DNA of 64,000 nucleotides from Paenibacillus sp. 19GGS1-52 (GTDB lineage Bacteria; Bacillota; Bacilli; Paenibacillales; Paenibacillaceae). Shown piece after piece: positions 27,508 to 35,218 of the stretch. The notes under the pieces were generated by a model, which was not told where the DNA came from, did not search any database, and was given only the letters and a program-made list of their open reading frames with translations. Position numbers and translations under genes: made by a program. The stretch covers positions 4,154,001 to 4,218,000 of the forward strand of contig NZ_CP059724.1 in assembly GCF_022369515.1 (NCBI RefSeq). The letters are read 5' to 3'. Numbering within the stretch: position 1 is the stretch's first letter; the number at the start of each line of letters is the position of its first letter.

Positions 27508-27795
27508 ATGGCTATCTTATTACCCCAACAATTCTTCGATTTAGCACCTAATGTCGGTAAATCCTACTACGAGAATTTGGCTGGCGGGATTAATGCTGCA
27601 GTTACAGTACAGAACTTCTCTGCTCTGAACCCAGTATCACTAGTTCTTACTCGCGTAAATGCTCCAGTCGTCACTTACGTCATCCCACCATTAAACAGTC
27701 TAACTATTGCTTCTAACAAACTTTTAGTTGCTGCTCTGTTATCCGGTGCTGGAGCTGTGACTGGTACCATTGAAGTTGCTACCTCTGATTTCTAA
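27508..27795 (+). CDS. Small beta-rich protein, probable spore-surface or appendage subunit
   Basis: I do not recognise this 95-residue protein by name. It has an excellent binding site (AAAAGGAGG, 10 bases before ATG), no cysteine, no signal peptide, and alternating hydrophobic residues typical of beta strands. The segments are AAVTVQNFSALNPVSLVLTR, VVTYVIPPLNSLTIASNKL and GAGAVTGTIEVAT. The order (strand, short turn, IPP-x-S-x-TI, glycine turn, GTIEV) recalls the small jelly-roll subunits of Bacillus endospore appendages (DUF3992, Ena), but without their cysteines. Its promoter motif and a neighbouring exosporium-like gene support a sporulation role. This is inference only. Confidence 0.6.
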   Translation: MAILLPQQFFDLAPNVGKSYYENLAGGINAAVTVQNFSALNPVSLVLTRVNAPVVTYVIPPLNSLTIASNKLLVAALLSGAGAVTGTIEVATSDF

Positions 27796-27853
27796 TATAA
27801 ACCCAGAGTATTCCTCCTCATACTCACTATTAGGAATCTCCCTCTGAAATAAG

Positions 27854-27897
27854 GCTGTCCCAAGGGCTATGTAGCGCCTGCCGGGACAGCTTTTTTT
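27854..27897 (+). terminator. Rho-independent terminator
   Basis: GCTGTCCC (27854-27861) pairs with GGGACAGC (27883-27890), followed by seven T. It ends the 27508 gene. Confidence 0.85.
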
Positions 27898-27946
27898 AGC
27901 TCTAATTGCAGAGTCAATTTTATAGTCTTATATGTAATTCACACAC

Positions 27947-27981
27947 AAAAATACGAGTGCCAATTCGCTATGGCGACCCGT
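27947..27981 (-). terminator. Rho-independent terminator
   Basis: On the minus strand ACGGGTCGCCA pairs imperfectly with TGGCACTCGT across an 8-base loop and is followed by ATTTTTG. It lies 35 bases after the stop of the exosporium-like gene. Confidence 0.65.
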
Positions 27982-28015
27982 TTTTTTGTGTAAATATCTT
28001 CTTGTGCGGTATAGA

Positions 28016-28441
28016 TTAGCCACCAATCGCAATAGCAGTGAAGGTAATTGGACCGATAACCCTTGCGGTAGAAGCTGCATTACGGTTTTCAACAATTAAT
28101 TGATAGTTTTGTGTTCCAAGTGGAGCATGTTCTATCATTTGCAAGGAAACGAGCGAGTATTCATCAACGCCATCAAATGCGTCTCCCGCCAGTGCATAGT
28201 AGATTTCCGTACCTGCACGCCATAGACGAACAATTATTTCTGGTTCCCCACTAATAGAACGATAACCGAAAGTCGCATTCAATTCCACTTTGTTCGTCGA
28301 AGAAGCAGGATTGGCAGGATCAATATTAACCGAAGTAGTTGCAATGGAAACGCCTGCTGGACTCGTGGGTATCGGAATATTCACTCCGTTGGCAATGGGC
28401 GTTATTACAGATGCATTGTAATCAATAATAACTTTAGTCAT
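28016..28441 (-). CDS. Exosporium protein C-like spore surface protein
   Basis: The protein is 141 residues from the ATG at 28441. I prefer this start because AAGGAG lies 9 bases before it, whereas the first in-frame ATG (28450) directly abuts that site. It begins TKVIIDYNASVITPI and runs through VELNATFGYR, PEIIVRLWRAGTEIYYALAG, YSLVSLQMIEHAPLGTQNY and RVIGPITFTAIAIG. The pattern (IIDY start; hydrophobic strand after VEL; closing VIGPITF) matches what I remember of exosporium protein C family members in Bacillus and Paenibacillus. There is no cysteine or signal peptide, which suits assembly in the mother cell. A promoter motif shared with the 27508 gene supports this. Confidence 0.6.
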   Translation of the reverse strand: MTKVIIDYNASVITPIANGVNIPIPTSPAGVSIATTSVNIDPANPASSTNKVELNATFGYRSISGEPEIIVRLWRAGTEIYYALAGDAFDGVDEYSLVSLQMIEHAPLGTQNYQLIVENRNAASTARVIGPITFTAIAIGG

Positions 28442-28470
28442 TTCTTTCATCTCCTTCTCATCGGATACTC

Positions 28471-28497
28471 TATTCTATGAGACCAGAGAGAAGTTGC
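28471..28497 (-). promoter_or_regulatory. Sporulation-type promoter motif
   Basis: On the minus strand GCAA (28497-28494), 14 bases, CATAGAATA (28479-28471), then 29 bases to the ATG at 28441. The motif and both spacings are identical to those before the 27508 gene. Confidence 0.45.
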
Positions 28498-28588
28498 TTG
28501 GACAATCGAGAATGGTCAATACCCTATTTTAATGGGTAGAATAGAGAATAGGATTTGATGATGAATACTGGCAGGAGGAATATTTAAT

Positions 28589-29251
28589 ATGAATAGCAAT
28601 ATCAACGTTCTGATAGAGCGAATGCAGGCAAAAATGAACCCGCACGAGGCTACAGCCATGTCCGCTTATATGCGTGACCAATTTTCTTTTCTCGGAATCA
28701 GGTCACCACTGCGCAAAGAACTACTCAAGGAATTTCTGGCGCAGTATCCCCCGCAAAAAAAATGGGTTTCTGTACTTTGGAACCTGCCGGAAAGAGAATA
28801 CCAGTATTCGGCTTTGGATATTTTGCTCAAAATAAAAAAACAACTGAACCCTGATGATCTCCCGCTCATTGAGAGCTTTATTACCACCCGTTCCTGGTGG
28901 GATACAGTAGATCTTTTGGCCGCTAATGCTGCCGGTTTCCTGCTGCTACAATCACCAGATTTGCAAGAGGAATTTGGAGAAAAGTGGCTCCATTCCGATA
29001 ACATGTGGCTTAACCGGACTGCCATTCTGCATCAGTTGCATTATAAGCAGGATACAAACGAAGAATTGCTGTATCGCTATATCCTCACACACGCAGCTTC
29101 TTCCGAATTTTTTATTCAAAAAGCCATCGGTTGGGCACTCCGGGAGTATTCGAAGATCAACCCTACCTCTGTCAGAAACTTCATCGAAAATGAAAACCTG
29201 AAACCTCTTAGCAAACGGGAAGGTCTGAAATGGATCAGCAAAAACAACTAA
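28589..29251 (+). CDS. DNA alkylation repair protein, AlkD-like
   Basis: The 220-residue all-helical protein resembles AlkD-type DNA glycosylases built from HEAT-like repeats. It has MSAYMRDQFSFLGIRSPLRKE, WNLPEREYQYSALDIL, TTRSWWDTVDLLAANAAGFLL and FIQKAIGWALREYSKINPTSVRNFI; the last is the conserved helix that cradles DNA. AlkD removes bulky or positively charged alkyl-purines. The start follows GGCAGGAGG at normal spacing. It converges with the regulator gene that ends 12 bases beyond. Confidence 0.87.
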   Translation: MNSNINVLIERMQAKMNPHEATAMSAYMRDQFSFLGIRSPLRKELLKEFLAQYPPQKKWVSVLWNLPEREYQYSALDILLKIKKQLNPDDLPLIESFITTRSWWDTVDLLAANAAGFLLLQSPDLQEEFGEKWLHSDNMWLNRTAILHQLHYKQDTNEELLYRYILTHAASSEFFIQKAIGWALREYSKINPTSVRNFIENENLKPLSKREGLKWISKNN

Positions 29252-29262
29252 GCCTTGCATGG

Positions 29263-30114
29263 TCAGCCTATCGCATATTGCTCCATCAACTGCTTCAGCT
29301 TAGCTTCTGTATTCGAGTCACCACTTGGAGTATATATACTACAGCGCAGATCCGTACTGCCATGCACCTGCAGCGAAGTCAGATGAAACAACATCTTCCC
29401 CGCCTTGGCATGCCTGAATTCGAGCACCACGTCAGGAGCCGAGCTTACCTGGCTTTGTTCCCACAGCTCATTGAAGTCAGGATGACTGTCCTTCATTTCC
29501 CGAATAAAATCATCGTACCAAACATCCTCCACATATTGCCCGTAATACGCTCTAAAAATAGATAAATACCCACTGACGAACTGTTTCCAATTCACCGCCA
29601 GCCGCTGAAATTCCTTACGTACGAACAAAAGGCGAATCATATTCCGTTGCTCTACCGGCAGCTTGGCAAAGTTCAGAAATACATGGGCTGCTGCCTCATT
29701 CCAGCCCACAATTCCACAGCGACGATCAGATATGATCGTTGGACAATATTTAAGTTCCTGCAATATCTTCTGCAGTGATGGACTGAGCACAGAGAATTCC
29801 TCCTGCTGAAAAGGCACAATACCTGGGCCAGTCTCCAGTGCAAGCGCGAACAAATACTTACGCTCATCCTTGCTTAGTTGAAGTGCTGCTGCAACACAAT
29901 CCAGAACGGATGAGGACACTTTGATATCACGTCCTTGCTCAAGCCAGGTATACCAGGTGCTGCTAACTCCAGCCAGCTGTGCGACCTCTTCTCTTCTTAG
30001 GCCCGGAGTCCGTCTGCGGGTGCCTTCCGGCAGTCCTATGGAGCTTGGCTGTATGGCTGCTCGGCGTGCTTTTAAGAAATCCGATAATGCCTGAAGCCTC
30101 GTTTGATTAGACAT
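29263..30114 (-). CDS. XRE-family regulator with MmyB-type ligand-binding domain
   Basis: From the ATG at 30114 the protein has 283 residues. Residues ~1-85 hold the helix-turn-helix with LGDFLKARR-like start and TPGLRREEVAQLAGVSSTWYTWLEQGRDI, a hallmark of MmyB-type regulators. Residues ~105-275 form the PAS-like ligand domain (RRCGIVGWNEAA, LEFRHAKAGKMLFHLTSLQVHG). An upstream in-frame extension to 30222 is hydrophobic, lacks a binding site and is not part of the family. Members bind fatty-acid-like molecules in a few studied cases; the target here is unknown. The FabF paralogue downstream of the repeat array is a nearby candidate only. Confidence 0.85.
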   Translation of the reverse strand: MSNQTRLQALSDFLKARRAAIQPSSIGLPEGTRRRTPGLRREEVAQLAGVSSTWYTWLEQGRDIKVSSSVLDCVAAALQLSKDERKYLFALALETGPGIVPFQQEEFSVLSPSLQKILQELKYCPTIISDRRCGIVGWNEAAAHVFLNFAKLPVEQRNMIRLLFVRKEFQRLAVNWKQFVSGYLSIFRAYYGQYVEDVWYDDFIREMKDSHPDFNELWEQSQVSSAPDVVLEFRHAKAGKMLFHLTSLQVHGSTDLRCSIYTPSGDSNTEAKLKQLMEQYAIG

Positions 30115-30245
30115 AAGTATGTATCCTGCCTTTCTGATCCAATCTATGCTCCTTAGTATAGTACTGATTATACTAGTATAAACTACAACTTGTAATAGGA
30201 TAATAAAAGTGAAAAGATACACTTACATAAAGGCACGATTTGAGC

Positions 30246-30647
30246 TTATGCTGACAAAATTTGAGCCAATGCTTTCGAAGTGTTTTATTGCGAACTACAT
30301 TCAGGGAGTATAGCTCCATAAAACTAGGCTGATGCTTTCGAAGTTAGTTTTGCGAAGAGGAATCAAGAAGTAGATGCTATCAAAACTTGAGCTAATGCTT
30401 ACGAAGTGTTTTATTGCGAACTACATTCAGGGAGTATAGCTCCATAAAACTAGGCTGATGCTTTCGAAGTTAGTTTTGTACGAAGTAACTCGATGAAGCT
30501 GATGCTAACAAAACTTGAGCCGATGCTTACGAAGTGTTTTATTGCGAAGTACATTCAGGGAGTATAGCTCCATAAAACTAGGCTGATGCTTTCGAAGTTA
30601 GTTTTGTACGAAGTAACTCGATGAAGCTGATGCTAACAAAACTTGTA
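30246..30647. repeat. Tandem array of a ~127-base palindromic repeat (family A)
   Basis: Three nearly identical units lie end to end, with landmarks ATGCTT…CGAAGTGTTTT at about 30269, 30395 and 30523 (steps of 126 and 128 bases), plus a partial fourth at 30628-30647. Each unit holds two related sub-units of the form AAAACT…GATGCTTTCGAAGT…GTTTT, each able to fold as a hairpin. They are joined by ATTCAGGGAGTATAGCTCCAT. The array fills the gap before the fabF-like gene, and its last AAAACTT runs straight into the gene's TAGGAGG. No open frame is supported. Another copy lies at 52654-52735. Confidence 0.92.
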
Positions 30648-30658
30648 GGAGGATCAAT

Positions 30659-31894
30659 ATGGAACGAGTAGTCATAACGGGTATGGGATTGATATCGCCG
30701 CTGGGAAATACTGTCGAACAATTCTGGGATCGGCTAGTTAAAGGAGAATCGGGTATTTCCCCCATCACTTCATTTGATACATCACATTTTAAGACTAGGA
30801 TTGCCGGAGTCGTACATGACTTCGATCCCGAAGCCCGCTTCGGCCGCAAAGATGTCCGTCGAATGGACCGGTTCAGCCAATTCGCATTGGCGGCAGCTGA
30901 GGAAGCTTGGGCGCATGCTGGACTCCAGCACGATAAGATCGACCACGAACGACTGGGTGTATACGTTGGCTCCGGTGTAGGGGGCATTCAGACCTTAATG
31001 GATCAAGGCGATCTGCTGCGAGCCCGGGGACCGGAGAGAGTCAGCCCCACCTTGATTCCTATGCTGATCTCCAACATGGCCGCTGCAATGATCAGCATTA
31101 AACTCGGCGCCTTAGGCCCGTCCATGTCGCCGGTAACGGCATGTTCAATCGGCAATACGGCCATTGGTGAAGCCTTTCGGCTGATTCGGTATGGCGGAGC
31201 TGACATCGTCATAGCCGGGGGCTCCGAGGCAGCGATTACCGAAATCTCATTAGCCAGCTTCGGCAATGCTACTTCACTTTCTACCCGTAATGATGAGCCC
31301 ACGCAGGCGAGTCGGCCTTTTGACGGCAAACGAGATGGCTTTGTGATCGGTGAAGGCGGCGGAATTGTCATCCTGGAGTCGCTCGCTCATGCTCAAGCTC
31401 GGAACGCTCGCATCCACGGTGAAGTGATTGGCTACGGAGCCACCTCCGATGCTTATCATATGGTGGCCACGCACCCTGAAGGAATTGGCGCTTATCAGGC
31501 TATGAAGCTGGCACTACGTGAAGCCGGACTGCAGCCTACGGATGTAGATGTCATCAGCGCCCATGCCACAAGTACCCTAGTCGGAGACCGCTCTGAAACG
31601 CAGGCGATTAAAAAGCTGTTTGGCGAAGACGCCAGCCGTATTCCCGTTACTGCCAATAAATCAATGACTGGACATGCACTTGGAGCAGCCGGAGGCTTGG
31701 AAGCTATTGCTTTGATTAAGAGTATACAAGAAGGCATCATCCCTCCTACCATTAATCAAGAAGAGCCAGATGCCATCTGCGATCTGGATTATGTACCGAA
31801 CGTTGCGCGGAAAGCCAATCTCAACATAGGGATTTCCAATTCTTTTGGCTTTGGTGGACATAACGCGGTTATTGTCATTCGCAAATACGAATAG
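30659..31894 (+). CDS. fabF: 3-oxoacyl-ACP synthase II paralogue (FabF-like)
   Basis: This 411-residue thiolase-fold condensing enzyme extends acyl-ACP with malonyl-ACP in fatty acid or related synthesis. The start is VVITGMGLISPLGNTVEQFW. The active Cys lies in VTACSIGNTAIGEAF (usual form TACATG). The two His residues are in SAHATSTLVGD (usual form AHGTST) and NKSMTGHALGAAGG, so the Cys-His-His triad is intact with local variation. The end, SNSFGFGGHNA, is typical. It stands alone behind the repeat array, without acpP or other fab genes, so it may be a specialised paralogue rather than the housekeeping copy. Confidence 0.9.
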   Translation: MERVVITGMGLISPLGNTVEQFWDRLVKGESGISPITSFDTSHFKTRIAGVVHDFDPEARFGRKDVRRMDRFSQFALAAAEEAWAHAGLQHDKIDHERLGVYVGSGVGGIQTLMDQGDLLRARGPERVSPTLIPMLISNMAAAMISIKLGALGPSMSPVTACSIGNTAIGEAFRLIRYGGADIVIAGGSEAAITEISLASFGNATSLSTRNDEPTQASRPFDGKRDGFVIGEGGGIVILESLAHAQARNARIHGEVIGYGATSDAYHMVATHPEGIGAYQAMKLALREAGLQPTDVDVISAHATSTLVGDRSETQAIKKLFGEDASRIPVTANKSMTGHALGAAGGLEAIALIKSIQEGIIPPTINQEEPDAICDLDYVPNVARKANLNIGISNSFGFGGHNAVIVIRKYE

Positions 31895-31901
31895 CTCGCA
31901 A

Positions 31902-31933
31902 AAACCCCCGAGATCAGCTGATCTCAGGGGTTT
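31902..31933. terminator. Bidirectional terminator
   Basis: A 32-base near-perfect palindrome (AAACCCCCGAGATCAG followed by CTGATCTCAGGGGTTT) lies between the convergent fabF-like and Nfu-like genes. Confidence 0.85.
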
Positions 31934-31950
31934 CTACCTTATTTCGTCAT

Positions 31951-32220
31951 TCAGGCATATACTTCTTCAAAAGCCTTTTCTACCTGGGGCAGAATAGTAT
32001 CCCACTCGGCATCGGCGGTTTTGCTTACAGTGACAAAATCTCTGATTCCAAAGATGTTATCAATCCCTTCAATAGCCAACAGAGCATTGGCCAAGGGGTG
32101 TTCTGTGGCATCCCCACTTTTTAGAGATGTGCTTGAGGGACCTTCAAAAATAGTTTGATCGGTGTTGATTTTGATCGAATTCGGATTCGGTGTATTCTGA
32201 ATATTAATACTTATAGCCAT
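31951..32220 (-). CDS. Nfu N-terminal-domain scaffold-like protein
   Basis: The 89-residue protein is a stand-alone Nfu_N domain. Landmarks are the NTPNPNSIKI start, the central HPLANALLAIEGIDNIFGIRDFVTVSK and the final LPQVEKAFEEVY. Full Nfu proteins help deliver iron-sulfur clusters, but the cluster-binding CxxC part is absent here, so this short form may be a partner or regulator. Such stand-alone forms occur in other Bacilli. Confidence 0.85.
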   Translation of the reverse strand: MAISINIQNTPNPNSIKINTDQTIFEGPSSTSLKSGDATEHPLANALLAIEGIDNIFGIRDFVTVSKTADAEWDTILPQVEKAFEEVYA

Positions 32221-32263
32221 GTGATCACTCCTTCATTTGCTATTGTACCATCTTTGACAGCTA

Positions 32264-33721
32264 TTACTCCACTGAGACGTGACTTCCCCAGATTGACACA
32301 CCCTCCTTGGAGGTTGCCGTGAACGTCATCACTTGGCTACCGGTTCCCTCGTTCCACTCTCGTAGGAACACACCGTAATATATAGTCCCGTCAATGGTCA
32401 ACTCGGCAGTATGTTCTCCGCTAAGCTTCCATGTTCCTGTGACCGCTCCTGAGATCTTACCGTCATCAGTGAGTGCGATTGGTTCAGACTCTACAACATC
32501 AGCCGTTATATCCTTGTTGTGATTAATATATTTGTAGTCACCCGTTACTTCCTTCTGCTTATATTTGCCGATTGTTTCGCCACTATAGCGATGAGGAGCG
32601 ACAACGGGCCAATCTTCACTATTCATAAACATCTGATGTACCCGCACCTCATGTTCCTCACCTCGACCAGGGAAGCGTGTATGGAAAATTAAATAATACT
32701 TGCCTGTATCCTTATCATAATAGGCCGAATTATGGCCAGGTGAGATGTAACCGTCGCCAACCGATGCCGATTCAACCTCCGTGTTCTGGAATTCAAAATT
32801 GCCCATCAGTTTGACCCCATAAGGTGAGTAAGCCGGATCGTCGAACAGAACTCCAGCAGTTCCCTGTGCATTAATCATTTCCTGGCCTGCGGAGTCCTCA
32901 AATGGTCCATCAGGATTCTTGGAACGAGCTACGCGGATGTTATAGCCTCCACTAGCATCCAGTCCCCCGTACGAAAGAAACAGATAATAATAATCGGTTT
33001 CGGGACTGTATAACATATAGGGACCTTCAATCCGGGCATGATTGGCACCTAGCAGCTTCTTCCCATATCCCTGATCCGGCAACGGGAAGCCTGTCTTCGC
33101 ATCCAATTGCAGTACAAAGATACCACCAGAATATGATCCATAAACCATCCATAGCTTACCATCCTTATCAAAAAAAACATCCGGGTCCACTACATTTGGC
33201 TTTACAGTAGCATCATAAATTTCACCATCATCACCTACACCAGTCATCCCGGATTTCAGAATAATGCCCGCATTCTTATACGGCCCTTCAATACTGTCTG
33301 CTACGGCTATGCCCATCGCAGATAGCGGAGAATCTCCTCTACAAGCGTCATAATACATATAGAACTTTCCATCGGCCAGTTGAATGACATCAGGCGCCCA
33401 TAACGTATCTGATTGGGCCCAAGCTAAGGTCTCACTTAATTCTTCTTTCACATTTGGAATAAGTACATTTCCGTCGGCTACTCCTGACGATATTTGCGTC
33501 CAAGATAGCAAATCCTTTGATTTGGCCGATGCCAAATGGGAACCAAACACATAATACGTATCCTCTACTTTAATCACGGAAGGATCATGTACGGACACAT
33601 TTTGAAAGACGGGTGCTGCAACGATCTTCGTATTGCTATTCGTATTCCCAGAATCGGATCCACTGCTGCAGGCTGTAAGCAAAGAAACAGAAAGCAAAGC
33701 GGTTAATGTTCTTTTTCTCAT
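32264..33721 (-). CDS. GH43 endo-arabinanase-like lipoprotein
   Basis: I use the ATG at 33721 (AGGAGGT 7 bases upstream); the frame upstream is an unrelated extension. The lipoprotein signal RTLTALLSVSLLTAC places it outside the cell. The GH43 propeller shows VSVHDPSVIKVEDTYYVFGSH (base Asp), NVVDPDVFFDKDGKLWMVYGSYSGG (modulating Asp) and ARIEGPYMLYSPETDYYYLFLSYGG (acid Glu). The C-terminal ~110 residues form the extra beta domain found in AbnB/Abn2-type arabinanases. At 485 residues it has normal length. It probably releases arabino-oligosaccharides from arabinan and is the only clearly exported glycosidase in the window. Confidence 0.88.
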   Translation of the reverse strand: MRKRTLTALLSVSLLTACSSGSDSGNTNSNTKIVAAPVFQNVSVHDPSVIKVEDTYYVFGSHLASAKSKDLLSWTQISSGVADGNVLIPNVKEELSETLAWAQSDTLWAPDVIQLADGKFYMYYDACRGDSPLSAMGIAVADSIEGPYKNAGIILKSGMTGVGDDGEIYDATVKPNVVDPDVFFDKDGKLWMVYGSYSGGIFVLQLDAKTGFPLPDQGYGKKLLGANHARIEGPYMLYSPETDYYYLFLSYGGLDASGGYNIRVARSKNPDGPFEDSAGQEMINAQGTAGVLFDDPAYSPYGVKLMGNFEFQNTEVESASVGDGYISPGHNSAYYDKDTGKYYLIFHTRFPGRGEEHEVRVHQMFMNSEDWPVVAPHRYSGETIGKYKQKEVTGDYKYINHNKDITADVVESEPIALTDDGKISGAVTGTWKLSGEHTAELTIDGTIYYGVFLREWNEGTGSQVMTFTATSKEGVSIWGSHVSVE

Positions 33722-33845
33722 CATTCGACCTCCTATGTATACCCTTTCATTTTGGAACGAAAGCGGAAAATAGTCAATCCTTTTATTTATATATGTTAGT
33801 TTTGTTTCATATTTATATAAACTATAAGTAGAAGTAGACAAAAAA

Positions 33846-33886
33846 AGAAACGACTTTACCATCCGTAAAGGGACGATATTCGTTTC
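33846..33886. repeat. Diverged copy of palindromic repeat family B
   Basis: GAAACG…ATCC GTAAAGGGACGATATTCGTTTC aligns with the two better copies at 52392-52440 and 63903-63957: shared GAAACG, TCC, TAAA, GGACG, TAT and CGTTTC in the same order. It is intergenic and hairpin-forming. Confidence 0.55.
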
Positions 33887-33923
33887 GCGTACTGACCTAG
33901 TGAGGCTTGCTTCGTTTCATCCA

Positions 33924-33965
33924 TAAAAAAACGCCAAGCCCTAAAAAGCAGGCCTGACGCGTTAA
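33924..33965 (-). terminator. Rho-independent terminator
   Basis: On the minus strand an imperfect stem (ACGCGTCAGGCCT with AGGGCTTGGCGT) is followed by seven T. It lies 26 bases past the OppD-like stop. Confidence 0.7.
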
Positions 33966-33990
33966 AGTTTATTTCAAGTTGTACTACAGC

Positions 33991-35058
33991 CTAAAATTCA
34001 TTATTCTCAACTAATATCGGCTGAGGATAAGCATTCGGCAAGACACGTTGTCTCTTCTTCACGACTGCGGGTGGCTCTACCACTGGGGCTAACGGATGCA
34101 TTAACCATGACTTCACTAGATGCGTATCCGATACTCTGTAAGTTGGCGGTTCCTTCTCCATATCAATCTGCATAGCATAAGTGCTGCGCAGTGCAAATGC
34201 ATCACCTTTTGGTGGTTTGATTAGATCGGGAGGCGTACCAGGAATAGCTGTGAGCAACGATCCTTTGCTTTCCAGACTTGGCATTGATGCGAGCAATCCC
34301 CAAGTATACGGATGACGTGGATCGTAGAAGATTTCAGCTGCAGTACCCATTTCTACAATTTGTCCAGCATACATAACGGCCACACGGTCTGCCATTCTGG
34401 CTACAACACCGAGATCATGGGTAATAAAAATAATTGCGGTGTCAATTTTCTTCTGCAATTCCTTCATCAAATCGAGAATTTGCGCCTGGATGGTTACATC
34501 GAGTGCAGTTGTTGGCTCATCCGCAATCAGCAGCTTAGGGTTAGCAGCAAGTGCCATAGCTATGACAACCCGCTGGCGCATCCCGCCACTGAATTCATGG
34601 GGATACTGTTGAAAGCGCCGCTCAGGAGAAGGAATCCCCACAAGATTAAGCAGCTCAATACCCCGTTTGTGTGCAGCATCCTTAGACAACTTCTCATGTT
34701 TGAAAAGAACCTCAGTAATCTGTCTGCCAACCTTCATCATTGGATTAAGGGAGGTCATCGGATCTTGAAAAATCATGCCGATCTCTTTGCCGCGAATCTT
34801 CTGCATTTGCTTCTCGGATTTGCTAATCAGATCTTCACCATTGAACAGAATCTGACCGCGCTTGTATTCACCTGCTGGTTCCGGAACGAGCTTCATGACT
34901 GCTTGTGAAGTTACACTTTTACCAGAACCGGATTCCCCTACGATCGCTAGGGTTTCTCCTTTATCCACATGAAAACTCACGCCACGAATGGCTTGTACTT
35001 CTCCTCCGCGTGTTCTGAAAGATATTGCTAGGTCTTTTACCTCTAAAAGGCGCTCCAT
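33991..35058 (-). CDS. Oligopeptide-type ABC transporter ATPase (OppD/DppD-like), unaccompanied
   Basis: I use the ATG at 35058 (AGAGGGTG upstream), giving 355 residues. The nucleotide-binding domain has Walker A GESGSGKS, Q-loop MIFQDPMTSLNPMM, signature FSGGMRQRV, Walker B LLIADEPTTALDV and H-loop FITHDLG. The extended C-terminus with the oligopeptide-specific TYAMQID region replaces the usual short form. No binding protein, permease or second ATPase gene is beside it. A Fur box lies 31-45 bases upstream of its start, so iron regulation is likely. Its partner permease must be elsewhere or lost. Confidence 0.87.
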   Translation of the reverse strand: MERLLEVKDLAISFRTRGGEVQAIRGVSFHVDKGETLAIVGESGSGKSVTSQAVMKLVPEPAGEYKRGQILFNGEDLISKSEKQMQKIRGKEIGMIFQDPMTSLNPMMKVGRQITEVLFKHEKLSKDAAHKRGIELLNLVGIPSPERRFQQYPHEFSGGMRQRVVIAMALAANPKLLIADEPTTALDVTIQAQILDLMKELQKKIDTAIIFITHDLGVVARMADRVAVMYAGQIVEMGTAAEIFYDPRHPYTWGLLASMPSLESKGSLLTAIPGTPPDLIKPPKGDAFALRSTYAMQIDMEKEPPTYRVSDTHLVKSWLMHPLAPVVEPPAVVKKRQRVLPNAYPQPILVENNEF

Positions 35059-35088
35059 CTTGTCACCCTCTCTAATTTCCATATATTA

Positions 35089-35103
35089 TGATAATGATTC
35101 TCA
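35089..35103 (-). promoter_or_regulatory. Fur box upstream of the OppD-like ATPase gene
   Basis: TGATAATGATTCTCA matches 14 of 15 positions of the Bacillus 7-1-7 Fur box TGATAATNATTATCA. It lies 31 bases before the chosen start, where it would cover the promoter or transcription start. Confidence 0.7.
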
Positions 35104-35218
35104 ATAATTATATAAGCAATAAGATATATTCTATCTATTTTTATAGGGTTAAGTCAAGATTTTTCTGAAAATTGACCACTTGTTGAATACACATCATTAT
35201 GATTTCATAAACTGTCCT

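Noticed and set aside
30246..30647. CRISPR array
   Set aside because: The repeated unit is ~127 bases with internal hairpins and no unique spacers; there are no cas genes nearby.
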